Assembly: GCF_030272615.1 (NCBI RefSeq)
Contig: NC_081408.1
Location: 614,464,977-614,528,976 of the forward strand
Length of the DNA stretch: 64,000 nt
Source: Cryptomeria japonica
Lineage: Eukaryota > Streptophyta > Pinopsida > Cupressales > Cupressaceae
Reading direction: 5' to 3'
The position numbers and the translations under genes are program-made. Positions 11,790 to 23,475 of this stretch are shown here, piece after piece (position 1 is the stretch's first letter; each line of letters begins with the position of its first letter). Below the pieces are notes generated by a model. The model was given only the letters and a program-made list of their open reading frames with translations. It did no database searches and was not told the DNA's origin.

Positions 11790-12411
11790 ATGCTCACTCC
11801 CAAGTTGCATCCTCTACTGGCAAATCCTTCCATTTGATTAAATAATCGGTGAAGACCTATTTTCGAAGAACTTGCTCTCTAAAATCAATAATAGCCTCAG
11901 GTATCAAGATCAACTTCCCCTCCTCATCCAACGATGGTAACACAACTAAGGGCACCATGTTGTATCCAACTGTCTTCTTGAGTCTGGATACATGGAAAAC
12001 GTTGTGTACTCGGCTATTAGCTGGTAGCTCAAGCTCGTAGGCAACCTCCCCAATCCTCCTATTAACTTTGAATGGCCCATAAAATATTGGCTTGAGCTTC
12101 GTTGCTCCACTCTTCTTGAGAGTAGACTGTCTGTATGGCTAAAGATAAACCATGTCTCCAACCTCAAAATGGTGCTCTATCCACTGTTGATCAACATACA
12201 GCTTCTACTAATTATGTGCTTGTTGCAGATTCTTCAAGGTTTTCATGAAGTCTTGACTCTCCTGTGACAAGTCCTTCACCCTAGGCACTTGGTCGTCCAC
12301 AAAAAGAAGATCCATTAAGCTAGGAACCTCATATCCATACAAAGCCATGAAAGGTGTCATCCTGATGGACATGTGGTAGGTGGTGTTGTAACAATACTTG
12401 CCTAAGTGCAA
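11790..12411 (-). pseudogene. Chromovirus integrase C-terminus and chromodomain
   Basis: From 12411 downward the frame reads HLGKYCYNTTYHMSI followed by ALYGYEVPS, the end of the integrase catalytic core. Then come KPIFYGPFKVNRRIGEVAYE and VHNVFHVSRLKK, the GPY/F-type C-terminal integrase domain. Near the end are AIIDFREQVLRK, stop, VFTDYLIKWKDLPVEDATWE, a chromodomain with its WKxxPxExxTWE core (11797-11910). In chromoviruses this domain helps target integration to chromatin with particular histone marks. At least three frame breaks are present, including a stop in the chromodomain. The integrase core between 12412 and 12824 is poorly preserved. Confidence 0.8.
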
Positions 12412-12824
12412 CCACTTAATCCACGATATCTATTGTTCAGAAACATGGTTTATGAGGTCCCATTACACCCATTTATTAACTATCATTGTTTGTCCATCCC
12501 TCTCTAGGTGGTAGCTCGTGCTAGGAGTGAGCTTAGTCCCACTCAACTTGAAGACCTCCTACCAAAAGATACTCAAAAACTTGTCCCTATCACCCACATA
12601 GCTCTTCGGCAGCCCATGCAATCTAAAGATCTCTCTGAAAAACAAAGCAGCTACCTATGTGACTATATATGTAGCTGAGATGGCAAAAAAGTGAGCAAAT
12701 TTAGTCAATCAATCAACCACCACATAAATACTATCTTTGCCCTAAACCTTAGGCAGCCCTATAATAAAATCAAGATGCACTCCCATTTTTTATTAGAAAT
12801 GGGCAAACATTGAAGTAGACCAGC

Positions 12825-13671
12825 TTAAAATATATGCTCATTCTTATTTTGTTGGCAAACTGAACACTCTCTAACATACTTAAGGACTTCATTCTCAAGT
12901 CCTTTCCAAGTGAATCTCTCGTGAATCTGCTTGTAAGTCTTAAAGAAACCTAGATGTCCAGCCATGCATGTATCATGAAAAGTCCTTGAAATCTTCATTT
13001 TAAATTGCGAAGAAGGTACCAAATAAATCCTATCCTTGTACACAATTAACTCATTCACCACTGTATACCTGCCATCCTGTGTTGTGCCCTCCATAATCCC
13101 TGTTGTCCATGAATCTTTAACATATTCGGCTACAATTAGTTCTCTCCAATCAACAGAAATCTCAACGAGAGAGCATATATGAGGTCTCGTAAAGAGTGCA
13201 TCAACAACTATATTCTTCTTCCCCTTGACATAAACAATGTCAAAGTCATATGATTGTAATCTACTGACCCACTTTTGCTGCCTGTTATTGAGGTCCTTCT
13301 GATTCATGAAGTATTTAATACTGTTATGGTCCATCTTGATGATAAATTTGCCTCCAACCATGTATGGTCTGAATTTGGCAAAGGCATGCATGATGGACAT
13401 TTCCTTGTCATAAACTAGATAGCTCCTCTCCACCCCTCTTAACTTCTTACTCTCGAATGTGATGGGATGTTTATACATATTACTCGAAGGGTTTAGAGAA
13501 GTCTAGTATGGCCAAAACAGGACATGTAAACATCACCTGTTTGAAGTGTTCAAACCGCTTATGTGCTGAATCAAACCACACAAATGCCCTCTTCTTAGTC
13601 AAATCGGTAAGTTGGTGCAGCTGTCTGAGAAAACCCCTTACCAAATCTCTAATAGAACCTGCAAAGTCCAA
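12825..13671 (-). pseudogene. Chromovirus RNase H and integrase zinc-binding region
   Basis: Two frames join near 13480. The first (13671-13480) holds the RT connection and start of RNase H (TKKRAFVWFDSAHKRFEHFK). The second (13478-12825) has ITFESKKLRGVERSY, YDKEMSIMHAFAKFRPYMVG, IKMDHNSIKYFMNQKDLNNR and KKNIVVDALFTR, the usual RNase H landmarks. It is followed by the integrase HHCC finger, with HDTCMAGH and CSVCQQNK at the expected spacing. The second frame is intact for 217 residues, so decay is moderate. The DDE catalytic triad of the following core is not preserved. Confidence 0.85.
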
Positions 13672-13808
13672 AGCATCCCTTGAGCTGTTTGAGATTGGTA
13701 GGGGTAGGCCATTCCATAGTAGCCTTAACCTTCTCTGGATGTACCCTCACTCCATTTGCACTAATGATGTGACCAAGATAAAGGAGTTCTATCATCCCAA
13801 AATCACAC
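13672..13808 (-). pseudogene. Chromovirus RT C-terminal end, right of insertion
   Basis: Read on the minus strand: CDFGMIELLYLGHIIS followed by VHPEKVKATMEWPTP. This is the 'thumb' part of gypsy RT. It continues from the segment ending at about 17360; the 3.5-kb insertion 13814-17354 interrupts the codons between SFYVKE and CDFG. Confidence 0.8.
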
Positions 13809-13813
13809 TACTC

Positions 13814-16800
13814 TGTGACGTTTTTACACATCGCCCCATTGCAAATGGGGAGCCCCCCTACTTTGTAGGCCCACTCAGTCTTTTCTTTTGGTTTTTTGTT
13901 GTTGGGTCTTTTCGCGGCAGTCTCATTAGTTTCCTCAGTTTGCGAGTGTTTGGGGGTCATTTTGACTAAGTCTGCTTTTCGTTTGAGCAAATTTAGCTAA
14001 GTTTAGGGGGCTCGTTTTGTCAATTTTAGGGTTTTTGCCTTTAGCCCTAGATTTTAGGGGTTTCTTTTAGGGTTTTGGAAAAACTGAACATATTGCTAGA
14101 ATCAGGACCCCTCAAGGAACCTCCCAGTAAAATTTGAGCCAAAACAGATCAACTTTCTATTTTTAGAAAGTTCCTATTTTTAGGGATTTTACCGAGTCCC
14201 GGAATGTCTTCATTTTGCCAAAAATCATACTTACTATTTTTTAGTATTTTCTATTTTTAGTAAGTTTCTATTTAATAGTAAGTCATTATGTGCCCTGTTT
14301 TAGGGTGTAACGCTGACATTTTGAAAAGTTTCTATTGTTGGAAAGATTATTTCTGACAGGACTATTCAGGTAAGCGATGAAGATCAAGCATTCACGACTA
14401 CTTTTAAATCCGGGAGGTTTGAAAAGCATATAGAATCGATCAAAATTGGCTAAGTATTGGAAGCCCATTCCTGAAGTGGAAAGCTGGAAAATTTGTCTAA
14501 GTCTAGGAAATCACCTCAAATCCATATATGGTAGCTTGATCCGGAAGAAGCTCAGAAATTCACCTAAGTCAAGAAGAAGAAAGGAAATCATGAATTCCTC
14601 CACACATGGAAAAATCCACCCTACTCCTCAGGAGGGCGCCAAAGTGGAGTGGTCAGGGAAGGATAGAAAAGTTGCGAATTCCTTGGCTTAGGTGGATTTG
14701 CACCCTAAGCACTGTGGAGGGCACCAAATCCAAGGGATGATGGATAATTCAAACAAAGTATGAATTCCTCCATAAGCAAGAATAACGCCTAAGGAAGAAT
14801 ATAGACGCCAAACAGAGGTATCCATGGAGAGCATGAAAGAAAGAATTGCATCCATCAAAGTCAAAATTCTATGCCCAATCAGGAAAATTGAAAATTCTTC
14901 CAAGGCTTAGAAGTGATGAATTCCACCATGAAGAGTGAATTCCATGCTTAGGCTTGAAAACTTGAAAAATTGTCTAAGGAATGAAAATCCAAGGGTCAAG
15001 GAGGAATGAAAAGTGGAAATCCCTCCGGGAAATTTTTTGAAAATTCCATTTTAAGACACCAAATCTTATCAAAATCCGGATATTTTTTGCAGATCTGGAA
15101 TCGTGGAATCGTGGAGAGAATTCTCGTTCTGCTGGACCCAAGTCCTACATTTTAGGAAAATTCCTAAAAAATAGGAAATGTGGCAAATTAATGAAAAAGC
15201 TCCTTGCCCACATGATGAATTCAAAGAGCACAAAAATTCCATCCTCAAGGAACAAATTTCCAGAATTTCTTCTCCAATTCCAAAATGTGCCCAAGGTTGG
15301 AAGCAAGACGTAAAAATCTAGGTTCAGGATTGAAGAAATTCCTTCTTCAGGGAAGAATTGCGCCCAAGAAGAAAAAATTCCAGGAAGGTGAGAATTTGGC
15401 TGTGTTGTGGAAATTCCTTCCTTCGCGACAGAATTCCGAGAAATTGGAAAAATTGACTGTTGGAAACTCCTTCCTTCAAGACAGAATTCCAAGAAAGTAA
15501 AAATTGACAAGTGTTGGAAATTCCTTCCTTCAGGGCAGAATTCTTGGAAAATATGAAATTTGGCTAAGACATGAAGGAATTCCTTCCTCAAGGGTAAAGT
15601 AGAATCGAGGTCAAAATGAGGTTAAGGAGAAATTTTTCCTCCACATCAAAATTCCTTCACCATGGAGAAAATGTTCTCTAGGAAAGGAATAGGCGCCAAA
15701 CGAAGCTAACGAAGGAATTTTCCTTCCAAGATAAAATTCCTCCATGACATGAAAATTCCGCCCAAGGAAGAAGTTGAAAAGAGAGGCATGGAAATTAAGT
15801 CAAGGATAGAGAAGAAAGAAAAATCCCCTCAGGAAAGAAAATCAAAAAAAATTCCTTCATCGCATGAATTCTACGCCCAGGATGAATTGAAGATGAAAAT
15901 CCCAAGGCACGGAAGGAATCAAAGATGAACAACACGAGAAAATACCCTTAATTCATCCAAATTTCAAAAAAAAATTCAGATTTGGATTCATTAGAGAATT
16001 TTCTCTCTTGGACCCTGGAACCCTAATCTGAAAAAATTCCTAAAAAATAGGAAATGTGCAAAATTGATGAAAAATCTTCTCCGAGGCAAGGAAAATTCAA
16101 AATCTCAAGAAAATTCTTCCCAAATAAAGTTTTCTCTCTCCAAGGGTTTCTCGCCAAGTGACAGCCAGGTCAACGCATGATGAATTAATGGAGCATCTTT
16201 TGCATGCAGCCGTCACATTTAAGGCATTATGGTAGATTCCTTTTGCATGCAGTCGTCGCATGTGGAGGTGATGGTGCATTTATGACATAATGGGGTGATT
16301 TTTGCATGGATGAATATTCAACGCATGTTGGGCGAATTTGAAAGAGGTGGTGCATTGAATGCACAATGGATGCTATTTTGGGTTATTTTTTAATTCATTG
16401 TACATGGGCTTAGTGGGTATTAATTATTGATTCCCACCTTGTTGCATCCTGAGTGGTGAATCTTCTAGGATGAAACCCTAATTGGGGTTTTGCATGTAAT
16501 CATGGCCTGAGGCCTCTATAAAGGGTTGACCCCCCTCATTTGTAATAAGAGGGAGACTTGTATGAAATTGTTGCAATAAGTTTTGAGAAAATAACAGTGA
16601 AACATTGTTCTCTGATGGTGTCCACTTAAGTTATTTTTTTTTTAAACTTGAATGGTTTCACCTTCCTCACTTAGAGTAGAATTTTATTTTCTCAATTGTT
16701 AGTATAGTGCTTTGATTTCAATGGAGAATGTAATGGCGTCTGATGAATTTCCATGGTTCATACTTTTTGCATCTTGCTGATTGTAAGTTACAGTGTAAAG

Positions 16801-17354
16801 TTAGCCTGAGCCACTAAACTTGTGCTAAGTTCGGTTGTGGACAGTCGTTTGGATTGTGTCGTTTTGGGTATTCAAATGCACTTTCTCGATTTGAAAATCC
16901 TTCAGCATCCTCAGAAGATTGCACTGGTTCTTGCGGAGTTGTAGTTAAACTTGGCGAAGCAGAGCTTGGTTTATTTGGAATTTGTCCACCAAAGCATTAG
17001 CTGTTGATATCACTGCCCTTAGGAGTAGATTTAGGGCCTTTCTAACCCTTTCCCCTTTATTTTTAGTTCATTTCAGTTCGTTCAAAGCAGAAGCATCACC
17101 AAATTGCTTTATCTGATGATGAAGTTGCAGCCACAGCAAAGAAGTGAAAGAATGATGCAAACGTAAGGCCCCTTGGATTACCAGCAATCACATCAGCCAA
17201 CTGAGTCACGTCTGTGGCATAAAGGAACCTTGGAGTCGATTGTTTGAACTTCTTGCAATCTTAGCATGCAATCGCACTTTGATCAAGAGAGAGTGAAGTG
17301 ACCATTAGGCAACTTTATTCTGTGTTCGACGCTATCATAAAAAAAAAGTCAATA
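13814..17354 (+). mobile_element. Probable solo LTR of a large gypsy element inserted in RT
   Basis: The insert starts TGTGACGTTTTTACACATCG and splits the chromovirus RT. Flanking pentamers TACTC (13809-13813) and GACTC (17355-17359) fit a TSD with one mismatch. It carries no coding region. A TATAAA at 16517 is followed by a region with the look of a transcribed leader, as expected of an LTR with a long U3. The region 14430-16050 is packed with degenerate GAATTCCTTCCTT-type words. An LTR of about 3.5 kb is very long. The right edge ends GTCAATA rather than CA, so that boundary may be off by a few bases or mutated. Confidence 0.6.
16517..16522 (+). promoter_or_regulatory. TATA box of the solo LTR
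   Basis: TATAAA within CTCTATAAAGGG. About 30-60 bp downstream lies a pyrimidine/AATAAG context suitable for initiation. It is inferred from position in the LTR. Confidence 0.5.
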
Positions 17355-18000
17355 GACTCCTTCACATAAAAAGACTCACTCTCCAAAATGCTCAATACCT
17401 CCTCCAGATATTGTATGTGATCCTCCCAAATCCTACTAAAAATCAAGATGTCATGGAAAAATATTAGAACAAACTTCTTCAATTGTTCCCTAAACACCCT
17501 ATTCATGCAACTTTGGAAAGTGGCTAGGGCATTTGTCAGCCCGAAGGGCATCACTAGAAACTCAAAATGCCCAAAATGACACCTGAAAGTCGTTTTCTCT
17601 ATATCATCCTACCTCATCCAAATATGGTGGTATCTAGATCTCAAATCTATTTTTGAGAAGTATCTAGCTCCATGCAACTCATCAATCAGCTCATCTATCT
17701 CGAGAATTGGGTACCTATTCTTGATTGTTTTCTTGTTCAAAGCCTTCTAATCAATACACATCCACATTGTACCATACTGCTGATGCAAAAGGACTCTTGT
17801 TGGGTCTTATATGTCCCCATCTCAAGCAGTTTCTTAATTGCCTTATCAATCTCATCTTTGTGCCTCTTAGGATGTTGATAAGGAGTTGTAATCATAGGTT
17901 TGGCTCCCTCTTCTAACTCAATGACATGCTCCATACCCCTATCAGGTGGAACTCCAAGGGGAATACTCCCAAACACCTTGCTATGCTTGGATAACACCAA
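17355..18000 (-). pseudogene. Chromovirus reverse transcriptase, N-terminal and palm parts
   Basis: Starting near 18000 the frame reads SKVFGSIPLGVPPDRGMEH and PYQHPKRHKDEID, typical of the start of gypsy RT. A damaged stretch follows (17560-17740), then MMPFGLTNALATFQSCMNRV, LKKFVLIFFHDILIFS and EDHIQYLEEVLSIL. The catalytic box is FFHDI instead of FFDDI-type, so the first of the two metal-binding aspartates is replaced by histidine. Together with frameshifts this makes the RT inactive. The last codons run into the 13814-17354 insert. Confidence 0.85.
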
Positions 18001-18029
18001 CTGAATTCATGGGTGGTAATTGTTCTTTT

Positions 18030-18300
18030 GCTAATCTGGAATGTCTGAAACCTTAGGCATAATAAGACACTCTGCTACCCACTCAACCTTATCATTCCTA
18101 ATCAGCCTCTCCATCCTCTTGAGCGACACTACCCTAGGTCCTCCACTGGAAAGTCCTTTGAATACCACCTTTCTCCCTTGATGTTCAAACCTCATTTCCA
18201 ACCTTTGTAAGTTGAAGAGAACTCCACAAATGATGTCATCCAAACCATGTCAAGTATGACATCACTGTCCCCCATATCTACTATATAAAATTCATCCTAT
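18030..18300 (-). pseudogene. Chromovirus protease C-terminus and protease-RT linker
   Basis: The minus strand reads DEFYIVDMGDSDVILDMVW, the beta-strand with the ILG-like turn that ends retropepsins in chromoviruses. It is followed by FEHQGRKVVFKGL and PRVVSLKRMERLIRND, the linker to RT. The catalytic DT/SG motif upstream (18300-18600) could not be read in a clean frame. Confidence 0.65.
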
Positions 18301-18689
18301 AGCTAATAATCTCCCAAATGCATAGTTAGATTTGAAATTATACAAGCGCAAGGGATTTTGTACCCTACTACCATTACCTTAAACCCATCATACTCCTTTG
18401 TTTGCAATCCTCTTCTTGCCACTACCCTCTCATCAATGAAATTATGCGTTGCTCATATCTCAATCAAAGTAACTACTCGCTACCCCTCTATAAAACCTCT
18501 CACCTTGAAAGTAATTGCCTTTTGGGCACTAAAGAGTTGGGCACTAGAGAGTTGGGCAAGGTCAAGGGTCCTATCTTCCTTGGGCTCCTCTTCTAGAGTG
18601 TTTTCCTCTTCACCACTCTCTAAATCAGGTGGCTGATCTGATTTTTCTTATTCTAATTCATCATCAAAAAAATATTCTAATTGTTTTGC

Positions 18690-19394
18690 TTTGGGTTTCA
18701 TGCTACATTTATGTGAAGGATCCCATGGTTCCCTACAATGAAAACACAATTTCCTCTCCTAAGATCATTCAAATGTTCACTATCCAATCTTTTTGAAACA
18801 CTTTGTGGCTGATTCCTTTTGCAAATTCTTTCTGCTTTGTCCTTCTTCTGTAGAAAATCCTTGGACTGAAACTTGCTCCTTGAAGTGGTAGTCTCCATAG
18901 CTCTAACCTTTTTAATTGCTTCATGTAGAGTTGGAGGATTGAATGCTTTGATCCATCCCTTCAAAGGCTCTAGTAATCCATCCATAAAAAGCAAAATAAG
19001 TCTCATCTTTAAAATATCCGTCACCAAAACTGATAGTCGCTGAAAATCAGCAACATATGCATCTACCGAGTCCCATTGTTTCGGCTGCCCCAATTCCTTA
19101 AAATCTAGTAATCTCTCAATTAATCTCTTAGTGATAGGATGTGATCTTTGCATGACCCATGGTGATCATACCATGATGCCACCACTCATGAACAACCCCA
19201 TCTAAATGCAAAGCAACATATTTTATAGACTCTTCTTCAAGTATAGGGTTAAGATTGAAATAAGTGTCCACTTTTTGGACCCATGCTCTTGCTGAAGTCT
19301 TACTGGATCCATCAAAATAAGGTAGGCTAAGTTTCCCAACCTTCTTGCACAAGGCATATGTCTCATCCAAACATCCATATAATATCGTAGGCAT
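18690..19394 (-). pseudogene. Chromovirus gag (capsid and zinc knuckle)
   Basis: Two frames overlap near 19140. The first has GKLSLPYFDGSSKTSARAWV, VDTYFNLNPI and VALHLDGVVHEWW, the retrotransposon gag capsid domain. The second has SVDAYVADFQRLSVLV and MRLILLFMDGLLEPL, its second half, then a basic stretch. In another frame at about 18710-18760 the strand reads CFHCREPWDPSHKC, a CCHC zinc knuckle for RNA binding. Frameshifts break it at two points. A preceding frame (19880-19626) starting MSISDKKRRYWERL may be the gag N-terminus. Confidence 0.75.
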
Positions 19395-19915
19395 ATATCA
19401 CGCTGAAAATCAGATCCTGCAACAAGCCAACCCAGTCTAAGCTCATCCTATAATTAAACGAATGTAAGATCATTACCTACTGGAGGTTCCACTCTGCGTG
19501 GAAAGACGAGCATAAGAGGTCTAGCTAAAGCTGCTCTATGGTGTTGGTTTACAGCTTTAGGTTGATCCTCTTCATCTCTCTGCTCATTATTTCCCTGATT
19601 GTTGACCCCTATCTGAGCTACTGCATCAACCAACTATGCAAAACGTTGATTGGTTTGCTCGACTTGTAAGCAAAGTATCCAAAAGGAGAGTTGTGTGATC
19701 TGGTTCCAGGTCCCTGTTACCCCTTTCACCTCTTTCACTCATGTTCTTTGACGGTGATGAATGCTCAGAATGGTTCTCTGAGTGTTGTTCCTCTGTATCT
19801 GAAGGCCAGTGTTCCCAAAAACCTTCTTCCCTTTCCCTTAGTCTTTCCCAGTATCTTCTTTTTTTGTCACTAATGCTCATAGAAACTCATTAACCCATTG
19901 GATGGTAGGAATTGT

Positions 19916-19927
19916 GCTCTGATACCA
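19916..19927 (-). promoter_or_regulatory. Primer binding site, tRNA-iMet type (chromovirus)
   Basis: The minus strand reads TGGTATCAGAGC immediately inside the 5' LTR, the complement of the plant initiator tRNA-Met 3' end. Confidence 0.9.
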
Positions 19928-19928
19928 C

Positions 19929-21055
19929 TATAATGTGCCGCCCCTGTTGTTCTTTTTAAATTAAAAATCCATTTTTTTTTTGGTGTGATTTTTCAAACTA
20001 TCAAAAAAGGTGAAGAAAGGTTTGTTGTTTTTCGTTTTTGTTTTTTTTTTGATGAATCAGCTAAGTACAATAATAAATAGCAGCAAATACTAATTCTGAA
20101 AATACACTAAAAACATGCTATTTAGGAGCTGAAAATTCCAAATCTAAATGTTGATCAAAATATTGAATTTTTCACTAATGTACCAGCAACCCAGTTCATA
20201 AAAAACCCTTACAAATCCAAACCAAACATACCCAGAAAAAGTGGATGGCTAGGATCAACTACTGTAATTAAATCAGACCTGCAATTCTTCAGATCTAGGC
20301 ACCACACCTTCAATTTTGACAGCCAATTGTAAGTGAAATGATAGAAGGTTGCCTACAGCCCCTAACTGCCCAATTTGGTCTAATAAAACCCTTCAAAACC
20401 TGAATAATCAGCCTCCACAAATTTGCAACAGCCCTATTAATGATTGAATTATTTATTCTGATAGATCCATTGGTTGCTTGTAGGATAATAGTCACAGATC
20501 TCCCAGACTATATCTTTCAACATAGAAGATGTCATCAATGAGGGGTTCCATCCTCATCAACTAGGAGATTGCCTCCAGAGAAGCTGCAGCCAAAGCTCCA
20601 AAATGAAATAAACCTGAATGAATGAACAAAGGCTCCAAAAGTCTTTTTATAAACTCAAACTCAATGCCCTGATTAGGGTTGCGCAACCTTTTTATTTAAT
20701 TTTTAAAATCACCTTATGTCTCCCTAAGTTGGATGCCAACTTGAGCCTTTATTTTTAATTTATTAGTAAAAACAACTCATGAGTCCCTAGGCATCCCCCT
20801 TTTAAAAACAACTTATGATGATGGGACCCTCAAATGATTTAATTTTATAAAAATTAAATAACCTAAGTGAAACATTTTAATTTTCACTTGAGACCTTATG
20901 TTATTCAATTATAAGACCATATAAAATATAAAATTACACCCAAATCACGTAGAACGCTTCCAGAGTTCCTTAATCACTTAACCATTAGCCTGCAGAAACT
21001 CGACTGACTAGGATAATGGTTCCCCCTGTTGACTGGTTAGGAAGGGGACATTACA
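19929..21055 (-). repeat. 5' LTR of the chromovirus
   Basis: 1127 bp. It starts on the minus strand with TGTAATGTCCCCTTCC and ends near CACATTATA beside the PBS. It is homologous throughout to the interrupted 3' LTR at 8545-11729, with many substitutions, so the insertion is old. Confidence 0.88.
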
Positions 21056-21460
21056 ATACCCATACTTGTACCAATGCAACAACTTGGTTTAATCATGAAA
21101 TCTGGCATAAATTATTTTTATTACTTATTTAAATAAATTTCAGCTTATTTTAGTTCAAATATTAGTTTACAAAAATCTTTTATCACCAAAACTAGGACAA
21201 GCATTGTAGCCTTTATATTTATAGTCAGTTTCTCCATTCACATCCATTTCTCAGCAAAACTAATATGGGGAATGGAACTACCGAATAAGGTTAAATGTTG
21301 AATCCCTTGAAATTATATCTACAGGTATTCTGCAGGAAAATTCCAGCAAAAGTAAGGCGTCACAAGTATAAAAGCAAGTTGAGGAAAAGAGAAAAACAAA
21401 GTAAATGAGGAACTTGACATCAAAATTACTTCAAACAGAAAAGCTAAAGTTATTCGTGTA

Positions 21461-21860
21461 GAAACTAGTTCTTAAGAAACCCTGAACAAGATTCTGGCCT
21501 ATATTAAAGTTTGGTTGCAGATTCAAATCTTTAAACAAGGGTTGCAGAACTACCGAGTATCAAACAAAGGCCTGATTACTTTTCTGATCAAAAGAGTTGT
21601 TCCAAAAGTCTTGTTGTAAAATCACCCTCAAAGGGAATTCAAAGGAGGATGCTACAGAGATCAATATAGACATTAGTTCTTATAAGGCACTGACCAGGTT
21701 TCTAGGCCTTCTTACAGTTTAGTTGGAGATTGTAATCTCTAAACATGACAGAGCTTCGAACTATTGAGTCTTGACTGCCAAACAACTGCCAACAAACTTC
21801 TATGATTATAAGAGTTGTTTCAGAGTTCATGCTGTATATCACCCTCTCAAAGGGTAATTT
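21461..21860. repeat. Diverged tandem duplication of about 200 bp
   Basis: Two copies (about 21461-21640 and 21672-21860) share, in order, TAGTTCTTA, GCC-T-TTA-AGTTT-GTTG, AGATT, AATCTCTAAACA-like, AGAGTTGTT, and TCACCCTC-AAAGGG. The rest of 21061-22649 shows no gene. Confidence 0.6.
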
Positions 21861-22794
21861 TAGACCTTTTCTGTGAACTCCTTTTTCATTTCTTACATAT
21901 GAAATATTAAAGCCCTCAAATCAAGTAATTGAAAAAGAGGTTAGCACTCACAACCATTGCTCCATATTAAAATCCTCCCTTTGAAGGAACAGGAGTTCTA
22001 TGGCACCATTTTCAGAAATCATCTCACAATGACTATGGTCAGTAGTTAATGCTCAATATATTTCTTCAACAACCAGTTTCTCAAGTAGTTCTTCTACGAC
22101 CAATCTGTCATGAGCTTGAATTCCACTTGGTAATCAATTCATCATTTGATTTTAAAATAGGTGAAGGAATATAAATGGAATTAGTAAAAGCAGCTGTTGG
22201 ATAACATCAACCATCAATGTTTGGACTTTCAACCAATAACTAGGCCTTCCCCAGATGCAACCCATCCTAGTATTACTCTGGCACACAAAAATTAACCATG
22301 GAGATTTCCCCACAATCAATCCCAAGCTGGTGAGGCAAGAACAAGATTGAAGTTAAACGTTTTTATCATCATTACCTCAGCATCAAACATGAAGAGAAGG
22401 AAAAAGATTAAAACCTTCAAAAAGATATATTCTAAAAGCTTTAAAAGATTCTCCATGGAATACAATCTCAAAATCCGAATGAGACGACAGTTGATATCTA
22501 CTCTTAAGTCAAAGACTACCTATTAGACATATAAGCATCGAAGGTTACAATGGAAAAGGAAAAACAGAACCTCCCATGGAATGTCAATATACACAGAGAT
22601 ATCCATTTCTGCATGCATTTGGTGTCTTTCAATTCGTCCATTTGAGACCTGTTGTCATTTTTGGTCCATCAGTGAGAACCGATCAGAGATATGTTCCATG
22701 GACCAGCGCTGCCCCAGTTTGATCCAAGAGAAGAAGATGGAATCATAAAGTATGAAGTGTTGTCTTGTCGGAAGTTCCTTTCCCACGCCTTCTC

Positions 22795-23475
22795 TTCCTC
22801 TCTCTACCCCGGAACTCCGGAGCCCCCAGGTTCCCAAGTTCCTAAGTCCTCAACCCCGGAACCCCTAGGTTCCCAAGTTCCTACGCCTTCTCTTCCTCTC
22901 TCTTTCCCGGAACTCCGGGACCCCGAGGTTCCGAAGTTCCCTTCCTTGGTCTCTTGTTCTCTTGCCCCGGAACTCCGGAACCCCGAAGTTCCCAAGTTGC
23001 TAGTCTTCCCAACTTCAGTGACCCAGGTCTCCGAAGTTCCCCCAACTTCGGTGACCTAGGTCTCCGAAGTTCCTAAGTCTTCTCTTCCTCAACTCTGGAA
23101 TCCCCAGGTTCCCAAGTTCCTTTTTCCTCAACCCAGAACCCCCAGATTCCCAAGTTCCTAAGTCTTCTACCCCAGAACTCCAAAACCCCCAAGTTCCCAA
23201 GTTCCTTTTTCCTCAACCCCGGAACTCCGGAACCCCCAGGTTTCCAAGTTCCTAGTCTTCAACCCCGAAACTCCGAAACCCCAAAGTTCCCAAGTTCCCA
23301 AGTCTTCCCAACTTCGGTGACCCAGGTCTCCAAAGTTCCTAAGTCTTCTCTTACCTCGGAACTCCGTAACCCCCAGGTTCCCAAGTTCCTAAGTCTTCCC
23401 AACTTCGGTGACCCAGGTCTCCAAAGTTCCCCCAACTTCGGTGACCCAAGTCCCCAAAGTCTTCCAAACTTCTTT
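22795..23475. repeat. GC-rich degenerate minisatellite
   Basis: Repeats of words such as CCCCGGAACTCCGGAACCCC, AGGTTCCCAAGTTCCTAAGT and CCCAACTTCGGTGACCCAGG recur about a dozen times in variable order. Several open frames on both strands run through it, but they are low-complexity by-products of the repeat and are not genes. Confidence 0.85.

Larger units (their letters stand above)
8545..21055 (-). mobile_element. Ty3/gypsy chromovirus, full-length but decayed, with nested insertions
   Basis: The element reads on the minus strand. Its 5' LTR is 19929-21055, PBS 19916-19927, coding region about 19880-11790, PPT 11730-11744 and 3' LTR 8545-11729. LTR ends are TGTAATGTCCCC-like and CACATTACA-like. 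Flanking pentamers ATAAC (8540-8544) and ATACC (21056-21060) are a TSD with one mismatch. Domain order gag, protease, RT, RNase H, integrase, chromodomain is that of chromoviruses. Two later elements sit inside: a copia-type element in the 3' LTR (8647-10713) and a probable solo LTR in RT (13814-17354). Without them the element is about 6.9 kb. Frameshifts, stops and a damaged RT active site show it is dead. Confidence 0.85.
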
